A stretch of DNA of 7,923 nucleotides from CAZCGA01 sp964498075 (GCA_964498075.1 CAZCGA010000221.1:1-7923); one strand, 5' to 3'. Counted from the first letter of the stretch, positions 1 through 6,900 are shown. A program made the numbers and translations. The notes: generated by a model from the letters alone, not told the origin.

Positions 1-506
1 ATCACGAAGCTCAGTCCCCAGACGCCGGTGACCTCGACAATCTGAATCAGCCGTAAGCGATCCGACAGCACCCACGCAAACGACCAGGGAAACACACTCG
101 GAAAGAGCCACTCCAAAGCAACCCAGGTGCTGGCCACAAAGAACACGCCCTGAGTGCTGGATGCTGAGTCCTGAGCCCTCTTGTGTCGGAATGCCCTTGC
201 CGCCAGCGCCGCGAAGAGCCCGACCTGCGCGGCGTGGTACGCCGCGGCGACGCCGAACAGCGCGCCGGCTGTCGCGTGGGAGACGTCCTCAATCCGCGCG
301 ATCGCACCCACGGCCCAGGAGAACGCGCCGCAGTATCCGACCATCGCAGCCGACCAGCCGAGCAGGAATGCGCGCGGGAGTGACGCGCGTGATACCGCAA
401 CCAGCAACGGCACCAGTGCGATCCACACGCACCAGTCGAGCGAGTAGGTCGGAAAGCTCAAGCAACCGAGGACGCCGGTGAGCAAAGCGAAGAAGAATTG
501 GGTCAT
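1..506 (-). CDS. lnt: Apolipoprotein N-acyltransferase (Lnt), N-terminal membrane part, cut by the window edge
   Basis: Reading leftward from ATG 506-504, the frame stays open for 168 codons to the window edge. Lnt is an inner-membrane enzyme that transfers an acyl chain from a phospholipid to the N-terminal cysteine of apolipoproteins, the last step of lipoprotein maturation in diderm bacteria. The visible part shows hydrophobic helices at about residues 3-16, 26-38, 46-68, 80-105 and 120-145. It also carries family-like patterns: LSFPTYSLDW near the start, VPLLVAV followed by RAFLLGW, and EWLFPSVFPWSFAW followed by GVWGLSFV. The nitrilase-like domain with the Glu-Lys-Cys triad would lie beyond position 1, so catalytic residues cannot be checked. 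The ATG has only a weak GGA upstream. Residues 110-119 (RAQDSASSTQ) are encoded by a CTGAG/CTCAG-type repeat and look like a low-complexity loop insertion. The gap to the gene upstream is 167 bases, so a shared transcript is uncertain. Confidence 0.9.
   Translation of the reverse strand, partial: MTQFFFALLTGVLGCLSFPTYSLDWCVWIALVPLLVAVSRASLPRAFLLGWSAAMVGYCGAFSWAVGAIARIEDVSHATAGALFGVAAAYHAAQVGLFAALAARAFRHKRAQDSASSTQGVFFVASTWVALEWLFPSVFPWSFAWVLSDRLRLIQIVEVTGVWGLSFV
148..178. repeat. Short imperfect CTGAGT/CTGAGC repeats inside lnt
   Basis: The plus strand shows CTGAGTGCTGGATGCTGAGT followed by CCTGAGCCC, so the CTGAG core occurs three times in about 30 bases. In the lnt frame this gives the polar stretch RAQDSASSTQ between two membrane segments. 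The reading frame is preserved. It is probably a small repeat expansion or insertion in a tolerant loop. Confidence 0.5.
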
Positions 507-546
507 TGAATCCAGGGGAGTCTTGGGGGTGCATTGCGACACGGCG

Positions 547-563
547 AGGTTGAGGAGCAACCT
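547..563. repeat. Perfect 6-bp hairpin upstream of lnt
   Basis: AGGTTG (547-552) and CAACCT (558-563) are perfect inverted repeats around the 5-base loop AGGAG. The hairpin sits about 40 bases upstream of the lnt start, directly beside a second hairpin. No T tract follows on either strand, so it is not a classical intrinsic terminator. Confidence 0.5.
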
Positions 564-565
564 AA

Positions 566-594
566 CCCCTGCCCATTCTTTGAGAGGGAAGGGG
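566..594. repeat. 9-bp inverted repeat, possible REP-like palindrome
   Basis: CCCCTGCCC (566-574) pairs with GGGAAGGGG (586-594) with one mismatch around an 11-base loop. A GC-rich stem between two co-directional genes could act as an mRNA-stabilising structure, a weak terminator or a dispersed REP-type palindrome. Only one copy is visible in the window, so repeat-family membership is inference. Confidence 0.45.
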
Positions 595-656
595 AGCATC
601 CGCGCCCGTAACTCCTCAGGCCTTCGCGCCGACTGGCCATGTTTCTTTCAGTCGCC

Positions 657-696
657 CTCAATCGCCCAATGACTCAATGGCTCAATGATTCAATTC
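657..696. repeat. Five-copy 8-base degenerate tandem repeat (consensus CTCAATGA)
   Basis: Consecutive units are CTCAATCG, CCCAATGA, CTCAATGG, CTCAATGA and TTCAATTC. The array covers the last codons and the TGA stop (676-674) of the small exported gene, so the C-terminal residues ESLSH come from the repeat. A related octamer, in inverse orientation, overlaps the lnt start codon at 503-510. Confidence 0.65.
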
Positions 697-1111
697 CCTC
701 ATAGCTCCAATCCCCCGTGTCGCCGTCGGCGGTGGTGTAGGTACCGCTGACGCTGTTCTGGTAGATCGAGCCGGTGAAGGTGCCGACCTGGCTATCATGG
801 TCGTCGACGAGCACGCCGTAGACCTGAGTACCGTCGACGCGGCCTTCGAGGCGCGCCTGCTGCAGCCGCGAGCCGACGATGACGATGCGCCCGGAGAGCG
901 AGTCGTCGTCGAAGTGTTTCATCTGAATCTGCCAGCCGCGTTTGTCCAGCCCGTCGCGGTGGCTCTGCCAGTTTCCCCCGGCAACGAACTGGCGGCGGAT
1001 CACCGGCTTCCGGCGAGTGGAGCTATCCTCCACGCGTTGCTGCGCGTAGAGGTTGATGGCCATCGCACACGACAGTACGAACATTCCGGTTGCGAGCTTT
1101 CCCTTCGTCAT
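674..1111 (-). CDS. Small exported protein of unknown function, 145 residues
   Basis: The start is ATG 1111-1109, because AGGAGGT lies 5 bases upstream; an earlier ATG at 1186 in the same frame has no such site and would bury the signal peptide. The first 24 or so residues (MTKGKLATG, a hydrophobic core, then INLYAQQ) form a typical Sec signal peptide with cleavage likely after LYA. The mature protein has no cysteine. It shows alternating Gly, Val, Thr and Tyr patterns (LEGRVDGTQVYGVLVDD, then VGTFTGSIYQNSVSGTYT and GDWSYEG), which suggest a small antiparallel beta barrel or sandwich, perhaps lipocalin-like in shape. I do not recognise a family. The last residues are encoded by a tandem repeat that also contains the stop. 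It lies 214 bases behind the secreted protein at 1326-1880 and may be transcribed separately. The gene call is fairly sure; the function is unknown. Confidence 0.8.
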   Translation of the reverse strand: MTKGKLATGMFVLSCAMAINLYAQQRVEDSSTRRKPVIRRQFVAGGNWQSHRDGLDKRGWQIQMKHFDDDSLSGRIVIVGSRLQQARLEGRVDGTQVYGVLVDDHDSQVGTFTGSIYQNSVSGTYTTADGDTGDWSYEGIESLSH

Positions 1112-1116
1112 GCGGC

Positions 1117-1123
1117 ACCTCCT
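1117..1123 (-). promoter_or_regulatory. Strong ribosome binding site for the 145-residue protein
   Basis: The minus strand reads AAGGAGGTGCCGC immediately before ATG 1111. This is a near-perfect Shine-Dalgarno sequence with a 5-base spacer. It fixes the start at 1111 rather than 1186. Confidence 0.8.
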
Positions 1124-1287
1124 TGGCTTCTCGGGGCGTTTCCTGAATTTCCAGACGCGGCCGCAATCTCTGTTGTGGCTTTGCATCGTGGCATTGGAAG
1201 TCGTCTCAAGTCAGGTCTAAGAACGATGGGGCTGGATACGCCCATCTCCGCAGGCGCACGCCCCGAAATGCAAGCGTTCTCGACTGG

Positions 1288-1304
1288 GCGAAGCATGGCT
1301 TCGC
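1288..1304. repeat. Perfect 7-bp hairpin downstream of the 184-residue gene
   Basis: GCGAAGC (1288-1294) and GCTTCGC (1298-1304) are inverted repeats around a 3-base loop, starting 21 bases after the stop codon at 1326. An alternative outer pairing exists between CAAGCG (1271-1276) and CGCTTG (1304-1309). No T-rich tract follows on the minus strand, so it may protect the 3' end or terminate weakly, but it is not a canonical terminator. Confidence 0.4.
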
Positions 1305-1325
1305 GCTTGGCTGACTACTTCTCCA

Positions 1326-1880
1326 TCATGTTGGCCTGTCTGGCTTTTGGCTCGTTGGTGTGGCGCGAAGGAAGTAAATTGGCCGGCCCGTGAACCGGAA
1401 CGCGAATTCTTCCGCCGCCGTTTGATCGTGAAACGTCACCTGAGGCTTGAAAGGTCCACACTCCAGGAAGACGATGTGGTCAACAATGATCTGGTCAATG
1501 GTAATGTGTAGATCTGTGCCAGGTTGGCAGTACCGACTAACTGCCTCCTGCAGCTTGCCCTGGTCGTCTTTTGCCAGCTCGAGAACGACGCGGTAGAGCT
1601 CGGTCGCTTGACGGCGCGATGTGGGGATATCTTCTCCATGCACTGGAACAACTACGCCGTAAGCTCTCTCCACGGCCTCGGGCGGGATGGTAGCAATTGG
1701 AGGAAGGGCCACCAAAACATCCTCGCCGCTCCACACCTTGAGCACCTTGGTCATGGCGCCCGGGGGAGCCTGTCCTGGAAGCAGGTAGAACTGAAGCTCT
1801 TGGGCCGCCGCTGGCGAAAGCATACAGAGCAGATTGGCGAGGTATGCGGCACGAACCACGAATGCGAGGCGCTTTAGCAT
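1326..1880 (-). CDS. Secreted 184-residue protein directly behind the RHS tip; candidate immunity or accessory protein
   Basis: The start is ATG 1880-1878, with GAGGAG 7 bases upstream. The same frame is open further upstream to 2117, but that part only mirrors the RHS gene in another frame. Residues 1-27 (MLKRLAFVVR, a hydrophobic stretch, then MLSPAAAQ) form a Sec signal peptide; there is no proper lipobox. The mature part of about 157 residues has exactly two cysteines (SRYCQPG and FLECGPF), consistent with a disulfide in the periplasm. It also has a charged helical stretch (TELYRVVLELAKDDQGKLQE) and a beta-like DLHITIDQIIVDHIVF segment. The family is not recognised. It follows the RHS stop by only 19 bases, so the two are probably co-transcribed and perhaps translationally coupled. 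A sampled 60 bases (1441-1500) are 48% GC, well below the RHS core. Neutralising the RHS tip is an inference from gene order and export signal only; it could equally be a secretion helper or unrelated. Confidence 0.82.
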   Translation of the reverse strand: MLKRLAFVVRAAYLANLLCMLSPAAAQELQFYLLPGQAPPGAMTKVLKVWSGEDVLVALPPIATIPPEAVERAYGVVVPVHGEDIPTSRRQATELYRVVLELAKDDQGKLQEAVSRYCQPGTDLHITIDQIIVDHIVFLECGPFKPQVTFHDQTAAEEFAFRFTGRPIYFLRATPTSQKPDRPT

Positions 1881-1887
1881 GGCACTT

Positions 1888-1893
1888 CTCCTC
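1888..1893 (-). promoter_or_regulatory. Ribosome binding site for the 184-residue secreted protein
   Basis: The minus strand shows GTGAGGAGAAGTGCC directly before ATG 1880, with GAGGAG spaced 7 bases from the start. The site begins 6 bases after the RHS stop codon, an arrangement that favours coupled translation. Confidence 0.75.
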
Positions 1894-1899
1894 ACTCCG

Positions 1900-3912
1900 C
1901 TAGAAGCCCAGCAACTGATTAACAGTAATGACCTGGACGCTCTCAAGCCCGAGTTGCGCGGGAATACTCGCTGGCGGCCCGTACAGGAACGGCGCGTCAA
2001 GACCGAAATTGGTTCCTTGCAGCTCAACGACTTGTGATACAAATCCCCCTTGATCGATTGTGGCCCTGGCAGGGAAAATGATGGCCGCCGGCTGCGGCGA
2101 GATGCCGAATACGTCATGCTGCTGACCCGGGGTAGAAACTAGGACCGCATAAAACGGCTGCCCGCCGCGATTCAGTTGCCCCCCCACGAACAATCTTGCC
2201 GCATTGAGGAGCCCGTTGCGCGCACCCACGCTGTCGAGCCCCTGTCTCTGGAGAAGGGCTTGCACAACCGCGCCAGGTCCCTCGAGTTGCCCTTGCGTGG
2301 GGTTGGTCGCCCCCGGCGGGGTGACGCCCTCAATGAACGAGACAGGAGTCAGGTCATCCGAGGCGGAGCCGAATGAGCCAGCGAATGCCACGCCTGCATC
2401 AGTGGACGCCGCTTCAAGGGCGAAGAGGACACCGCCCCGGTCGTAGCGCTGCCCGTTTAGAGCACCCGCAACCATCTCGCCCGCGAGCCCACCGTCGCCT
2501 GACCCACCACCACTGGCCCCTCCGATCGTACCCCCGGGGCCAAAGGCTGACTCGTCGGGATAATCGAATCCGTTGTAGCCGAGGCTTGAAAAGCCACCCG
2601 GCAGCCCCCAAGAACCACCAAGCATCCCCGTCGGATCGGTGAACTTCACCGGATTCCACCCCACGTACGCGTACGGGTTCATGTACTCCCGCACCGGATC
2701 GGTCGTGACGAAGTTCGCGATGCGCGGGTCGTAGAACCGCGCCCCGTAGTAGTACAGCTGCGCCGCATCGTCCCAGTGCTGCCCCGTGTACAACCGCTCG
2801 GGGACGTACGTCGCCGCCCCGCCGTTGGGTCCCGCCGAGGTCAACGCCGCCGTCACGTCGATCACCGTTCCGTCACCTCCATATGCCGTCACCTGCCCGT
2901 ACGCGTCGTAGCGATAGTAGCGCACCACCGCCCGATCGGGACAGCCCGTCTGCTTGTAGCAGGTGAGCATCGTCGTCGAGCCGAGATGATCGCGGTGCAC
3001 GAAGTACACGGGGAACACCGGTGGGGGCGGGGGCGGTGAGCCGCCGCCGCAGTTTGTACAGCCTCCCCCGGCCCACGCCGGCTGCAGGCGTGGCAGCGGT
3101 AGCAGCGTCGCGATGCACAGCACCACCAGCACCGTCACCGGTCCGCGCCGCACGCGCCCGACCACCGCCACTCGCACTCGCCCCGGCAGCCACATCAGCC
3201 CCACACACAGGAACACCGCGCCGCCGGCGACCATGATCGCCACGCTGCCGCTGAGTGCTACGACCGGCCGCAGCTGTTCCGGATGCGCGACCGCCTCCGA
3301 TAGCGTGCGTGCCAACATGACGCGCTGCTGCGGATCGTCCAGCGCCGCCAGACTCAACCCACCCGCTGCAATCGGACTCTCCGCCAGCAGTCGGTTACCC
3401 AGATAGATGTGCCGCGTCAACGTCGTCCCGGTCACCTCCGCCCAGCGGCCGTAGAAGAACGTGACCGTTCGCGCCGCAGTGTTCTCATCGACGATCCGCG
3501 CCACCCGCTCGCCGTTCCCGTCGTACACCGAACGCACCGTGTGGCCGTTGACGGTGACCATCTTGACGCGCCCGTCGGCGTCGTACTCGAGCGTGTGTGC
3601 CGCGTCTGCGCCGATGCTGTCGACGTCGGGCCGCGACATGAGCCCGCCGTCCGGCTCGTACTCATAGGTCGGCGCGGCACCCGGCGGTGTCGAGCTCGAG
3701 ATGTGGTGCGGCGCCGTACTCGCGTAGGCGAACGACAAGCCCCCCAGGGTCTTCATGTTCCCCAGGCCGTCGTAGGTCATCGCCGTGGCCGCCGCCGTGC
3801 CGCGCTGCGCGCTGCGCAGCCGGCCGAGCCCGTCGTACTGATACGCCCAGCTGTTGGCGAGGCTCATCCCCGGCGCGTAGCTCGTACTGTCGGTGAGCTG
3901 CAAGAGATTCCC
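1900..3912 (-). CDS. RHS/YD-repeat protein, C-terminal part: last YD repeats, membrane-like insert, RHS core and unknown tip (separated by a frameshift)
   Basis: This is the second part of the giant RHS gene, one frame off from the first. It resumes at GNLLQLTDS (near 3909) and ends at TAG 1902-1900, about 669 residues. The frame is open upstream to 4062, but translation there is out-of-frame noise, and I see no ribosome binding site near the break. In order it holds five YD repeats (for example YQYDGLGRLRS, MTYDGLGNMKT, SVYDGNGERVAR), the IYLGNRLLAE transition, a hydrophobic insert (3264-3094) with CTNC and six prolines, the RHS core (HRDHLGSTT, YRYDAYGQV, LYYYGARFYDPR, DPTG), and a 241-residue tip. 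RHS cores build a shell that encloses a toxic tip, often released by self-cleavage at the end of the core. Expressed alone, this part would lack most of the shell. It is followed 19 bases later by a secreted protein. Confidence 0.85.
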   Translation of the reverse strand, partial: GNLLQLTDSTSYAPGMSLANSWAYQYDGLGRLRSAQRGTAAATAMTYDGLGNMKTLGGLSFAYASTAPHHISSSTPPGAAPTYEYEPDGGLMSRPDVDSIGADAAHTLEYDADGRVKMVTVNGHTVRSVYDGNGERVARIVDENTAARTVTFFYGRWAEVTGTTLTRHIYLGNRLLAESPIAAGGLSLAALDDPQQRVMLARTLSEAVAHPEQLRPVVALSGSVAIMVAGGAVFLCVGLMWLPGRVRVAVVGRVRRGPVTVLVVLCIATLLPLPRLQPAWAGGGCTNCGGGSPPPPPPVFPVYFVHRDHLGSTTMLTCYKQTGCPDRAVVRYYRYDAYGQVTAYGGDGTVIDVTAALTSAGPNGGAATYVPERLYTGQHWDDAAQLYYYGARFYDPRIANFVTTDPVREYMNPYAYVGWNPVKFTDPTGMLGGSWGLPGGFSSLGYNGFDYPDESAFGPGGTIGGASGGGSGDGGLAGEMVAGALNGQRYDRGGVLFALEAASTDAGVAFAGSFGSASDDLTPVSFIEGVTPPGATNPTQGQLEGPGAVVQALLQRQGLDSVGARNGLLNAARLFVGGQLNRGGQPFYAVLVSTPGQQHDVFGISPQPAAIIFPARATIDQGGFVSQVVELQGTNFGLDAPFLYGPPASIPAQLGLESVQVITVNQLLGF
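1903..2625 (-). other. RHS C-terminal tip, candidate effector domain of unknown type
   Basis: The 241 residues after the core's DPTG begin with a Gly-rich linker (GGFSSLGYNGFDYPDESAFG, then GGASGGGSGDGG). A more complex part follows, with AGEMVAGALNGQRYDRGG, VVQALLQRQGLDSVGARNG, GGQPFYAVLVSTPGQQHDVF and a C-terminal SVQVITVNQLLGF. I see no HNH, deaminase, ADP-ribosyltransferase or metalloprotease motif. In the RHS family this slot holds a variable toxin; that role here is inference. It may also be a structural or adhesive tip. Confidence 0.5.
2626..3012 (-). other. RHS repeat-associated core domain with candidate self-cleavage site
   Basis: The segment runs from YFVHRDHLGSTT through YRYDAYGQV, ERLYTGQHWDD and YYYGARFYDPR to NPYAYVGWNPVKFTDPTG, an excellent match to the family signature. 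The two aspartates at 2700-2698 (TTDPV) and 2637-2635 (TDPTG) correspond to the conserved Asp positions of the self-cleaving core. The usual GLAGGxN spacer after the first DP is replaced by REYM, so the loop is shorter or altered. Cleavage is inferred from the family, not shown. Confidence 0.85.
3019..3264 (-). other. Two hydrophobic segments, CxxC motif and polyproline inserted between YD repeats and RHS core
   Basis: In the joined protein the first segment (26 residues, 3264-3187) has about the length of one membrane helix, running from VVALSGSVAIMV to CVGLMWL. After an Arg-rich loop (RVRVAVVGRVRRG), the second (3144-3094, starting PVTVLVVLCIATLL) leads into PRLQPAWA. The n-region, h-region and PAWA ending look like an internal signal peptide. 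GGGCTNCGGG and PPPPPP (3036-3019) follow before the core. YD shells are normally hydrophilic beta strands, so this insert is unusual. Confidence 0.7.
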
Positions 3913-6900
3913 GCCCGATCGTACCGGTTCGCATAGTCGAACCGCTGCAGACTGTCGTTGCTCGTGGCGTCCGGGGCCGTCCGCAGCTGCTGGAGCCGGA
4001 AGCGATCGCCCCCGGTGGTGTCGTAGGAGGCGCGCTCCACCAGTCCCGACCCCAGGGTCCACTGCGTGAGCCGCCCCAGTAGATCGTAGCGCATGCTGAG
4101 GGCGTAGGTCTGTCCGGCGGTGTAGGCACCATTGAGCTGCCCGAGGTCGTTGTACGTATAGGAGAAGGATTCCGAGCCGGTGTTGCAGAGCTGCTCAGGG
4201 GTACAGGTCGTGTCAGGGTAGGTCACCGTCGCCAACCGGTCCGCGGTGTCGTACACGTACGTGAACGCAGTCCCAAGAGAACGTGATTGCCCGGCAATGA
4301 CCACGCTGCGGAACAAGTCCTCCATGGTGACGCGGCCACGGGCATCGTAGTAGTAGTTCGTGGTGACGGCAGAGCCGTCTACTTCGCGGGTGCTCACCGT
4401 CGTCAGGCGGCCCGCACCGTTGACCCCGCCGTCGTACGTGTAGAGAACGTACGCCGCCAACGGATTGGGGTTGGAGCTGGACGATTGCTCCGGATAAATG
4501 CTCGGGTTGCACCAGTTGGTGTAGTCGGCTGCAGCCGCACGGCTATTGCTGGGTACGTACAGCTTGCGGGTGGCGCGATTGACCGCGTCGTAGCAGAACT
4601 CGAAGTGTTGGTTCGTCCGGGGATCATCCTGATAGACGAGGTTTCCGGCGTCGTCGTAGTCGTACGCCCAGGTGCCCGAATCGGGATCGGTCATGGTTGT
4701 GCGCCGCCCCAACGAGTCGTAGTCGAACCGGGTCGTCGCGACCTTGGTGGTGGCTGGGTCGGTGGTCTGGCTCATCGTCACCCGGCCCAACCCATCATAG
4801 GCAGTGTCGCTGGTGGTGATGAGTACGTCGTTGCCGGCCGGCGCCTTGGTGTACCGCTCTTGACGGATCACCCGCCCGAGGGCGTCGTGCGACTCGACCG
4901 TTTGTGCACCCGGATACCCTCCGCTGGTGTAGTTCTCGTCGCGAGTCGTCACCTGCCCGGCGACGCCGTAGTCGACGGTCCGGGTGGTCCCGTCCGGGTT
5001 CGTCGTGGAGATCACGCGATCGGCGACATCGTAGCTCAGGCTCGTGTGCGCCGTTCCGGTTGCGGGGGTGTCGTAGGTGGTGAGGTCGTTGGTTGCCGCC
5101 ACGAACGGGGCATAGCGTGCGGCGACGCGCCCAACCGCATCGAAGCTGACGGCGTCATGCACAACCGTGTAGGCCATGGCGTCGACGTACTGCTGTTGTT
5201 TGCTCTCTAGAGGCCGCCCGAGCCCGTCGAAGAACGAGGAAACAATGCGATGGCCGAGGGTGTCGTTTGGCTCGCGGATCTTGGTGTCGATCCGGGTCGT
5301 CCTCGCCGGCGCCGTCGCCGTCGCGGCGGCACCGAAGCTGTACGCGAAGGCTCGCCACGCGTATGAGGAGCCGGACCCATTGTACAGATCGAGCGGCCGC
5401 GTGACCTCGGTGAGGCGGCCGAGGCCGTCGTAGGTGAACGTGGTCTTGACGTTGTTGGCGTTGTTGGGGTCGGTGGCGTCGGTGATGCTGAGCGGCTTGC
5501 CCCACCGGAGGTCGTAGGTCTTGTCGATCCGCATGTAGAGGGTGGTGGTCGGCAAGGCCGTCCGGCAGGGGTAGAGGCCGAACGTGTTGCAGTTCGGGCT
5601 ACTGGTCGAATACAGGAGCCTCGTGGCGTTGCCCCGCGAATCGGTGATCTTGGTCGGCTGGCCGGCTTTGGCGGCAGCGGCATCGGCATTCTGACTGCTC
5701 TGATCATAGTCCAGCGTCGTCGTCACGAGTCGCCCGCCGGTCGCCGGTTGTCCGCTGGCAGCCAGCCGGGCGCTGACCGTGAACAGGTTGCACCGGCTGT
5801 CGTAGGTGAAGTCTCGCTCGGAGAGCGCCAGCAGACCGTCGGTCACCACGACCTTCGTCGGTTGGCCATGGCACGGCGCGGACGCGGCGTAGGTGGTGGT
5901 GGTCACGATCGGGGCGGGCACCCCGTCTCCGGTGACGGTCTCGATGGTGACGTTATTGAAGTCGTCGTACTGGTTGAACGCCTGCGTCCGGGTCAGAGTC
6001 GCAGTCTGCCCGGTGGCGGTGCTGTAGGTGATGTCCCGGCGCTGGATCGGGTGCACTTTCCAGCGTTGTGGATCGAGCGGTTGCGCGTCCCAATCGATCA
6101 GCGTGCGGCTCAATGTCTTGCCGGTGTTGACATCGCGCACTTGCTCGTCGACGAGCTTGAACGGGCGCGACGGCACCGGACTCGGCCACGCGGGGTTTGT
6201 CGAAGTGGCAAACGGTGGGGCGGCGAACTGCCGCCGGATGTTGCGCTCATGCTGCGGATCGTGCAGCGGATCGTGCAGCGGATCACCGAGGCGGTGTTCG
6301 AGTGACTGCCGAAAGCCGCGAAACTGATGACCCACCGGATCGAAGGAGCCGCCGGTGAACGTGAACTCGGTAACGTAGCCATCTGTTGGATCCGCGAATC
6401 CCGAGCGCATCGCCAGGCGGTCGACCACCCAAGCGGGAAACGGGAGTTGCGAGCAATCGGGGCACGCCGCCGCACACGAGCCACCGGGGCACTCCGAGCT
6501 GGTGAGGCATGGCGCGCCGGCATTCGTGCCCTCGACGCACCCGGAGCCTGCGGACGTGCGGTCGGTTGACGCCACATAGCTGGCCTGACAGGACCCGCCC
6601 AACCCGTTCTCCTGATGAATGAGCAGATTGCCCCGCGTGCCGCTGCCGTAGCGCGCTTGCAGACCGCCGCTCGGCGCAAGTTCCACCACATCGCCGATGC
6701 CGTCGCCGTTGAGATCCAGTACCTCCGAGTCCTCGGTAGTGCCGGAACCGAAACCGCGGCTGACGAAGAGCAGGCCCTCTGTACCTGCCCATTCGACACC
6801 GGCCCTGAAACTCGCGCCACTATTGAAGTACACGGTCCATCGCGGAACCGTGGTCGCGTCCACGTAGTCGAGCAGGCCGTCGCCGTTCATGTCCTGCAGC

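Larger units (their letters stand above)
507..673. other. Intergenic region between the small exported gene and lnt
   Basis: These 167 bases hold no convincing gene. They contain two adjacent hairpins (547-563 and 566-594) and, at the right end, most of an 8-base tandem repeat that continues into the next gene. No clear sigma-70 promoter or T-rich terminator tract is visible. Confidence 0.6.
1112..1325. other. Intergenic region, 214 bases, probably carrying the promoter of the 145-residue protein
   Basis: No gene is supported here. There is a perfect 7-bp hairpin at 1288-1304, just past the end of the 184-residue gene, and the ribosome binding site at its left end. A TTGAGA on the minus strand resembles a -35 box, but no good -10 box follows at the right distance, so I do not call a promoter. 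Confidence 0.5.

Noticed and set aside
289..534. Minus-strand 81-codon frame at the lnt start, and a suspected frameshift in lnt
   Set aside because: Careful reading from ATG 506 gives one continuous Lnt frame of 168 codons to the edge. The 81-codon frame is a shadow.
674..1186. Longer 170-residue version of the small exported protein
   Set aside because: The start at 1186 lacks a good ribosome binding site and would place an Arg-rich leader before the signal peptide. ATG 1111 has AGGAGGT upstream.
1288..1304. Hairpin as an intrinsic terminator
   Set aside because: The stem is perfect but no T-rich tract follows on either strand, so I list it only as a hairpin.
797..1393. Plus-strand open frame of 198 codons
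   Set aside because: It is antisense to the small exported gene, which has a strong ribosome binding site and signal peptide on the minus strand.
1326..2117. Longer 263-residue version of the secreted protein
   Set aside because: The extra 79 residues overlap the RHS tip in another frame and look random. ATG 1880 has GAGGAG at proper spacing and a signal peptide directly after it.
3900..3925. Programmed -1 ribosomal frameshift in the RHS gene
   Set aside because: The GATCGGGCGGGAATC context has no standard X-XXY-YYZ slippery heptamer. A one-base indel explains the YD motif exactly.
4287..5210. Plus-strand open frame of 307 codons
   Set aside because: It is antisense to well-recognised YD repeats. 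Such shadow frames are expected from GC-rich codon use, and its product resembles no family.
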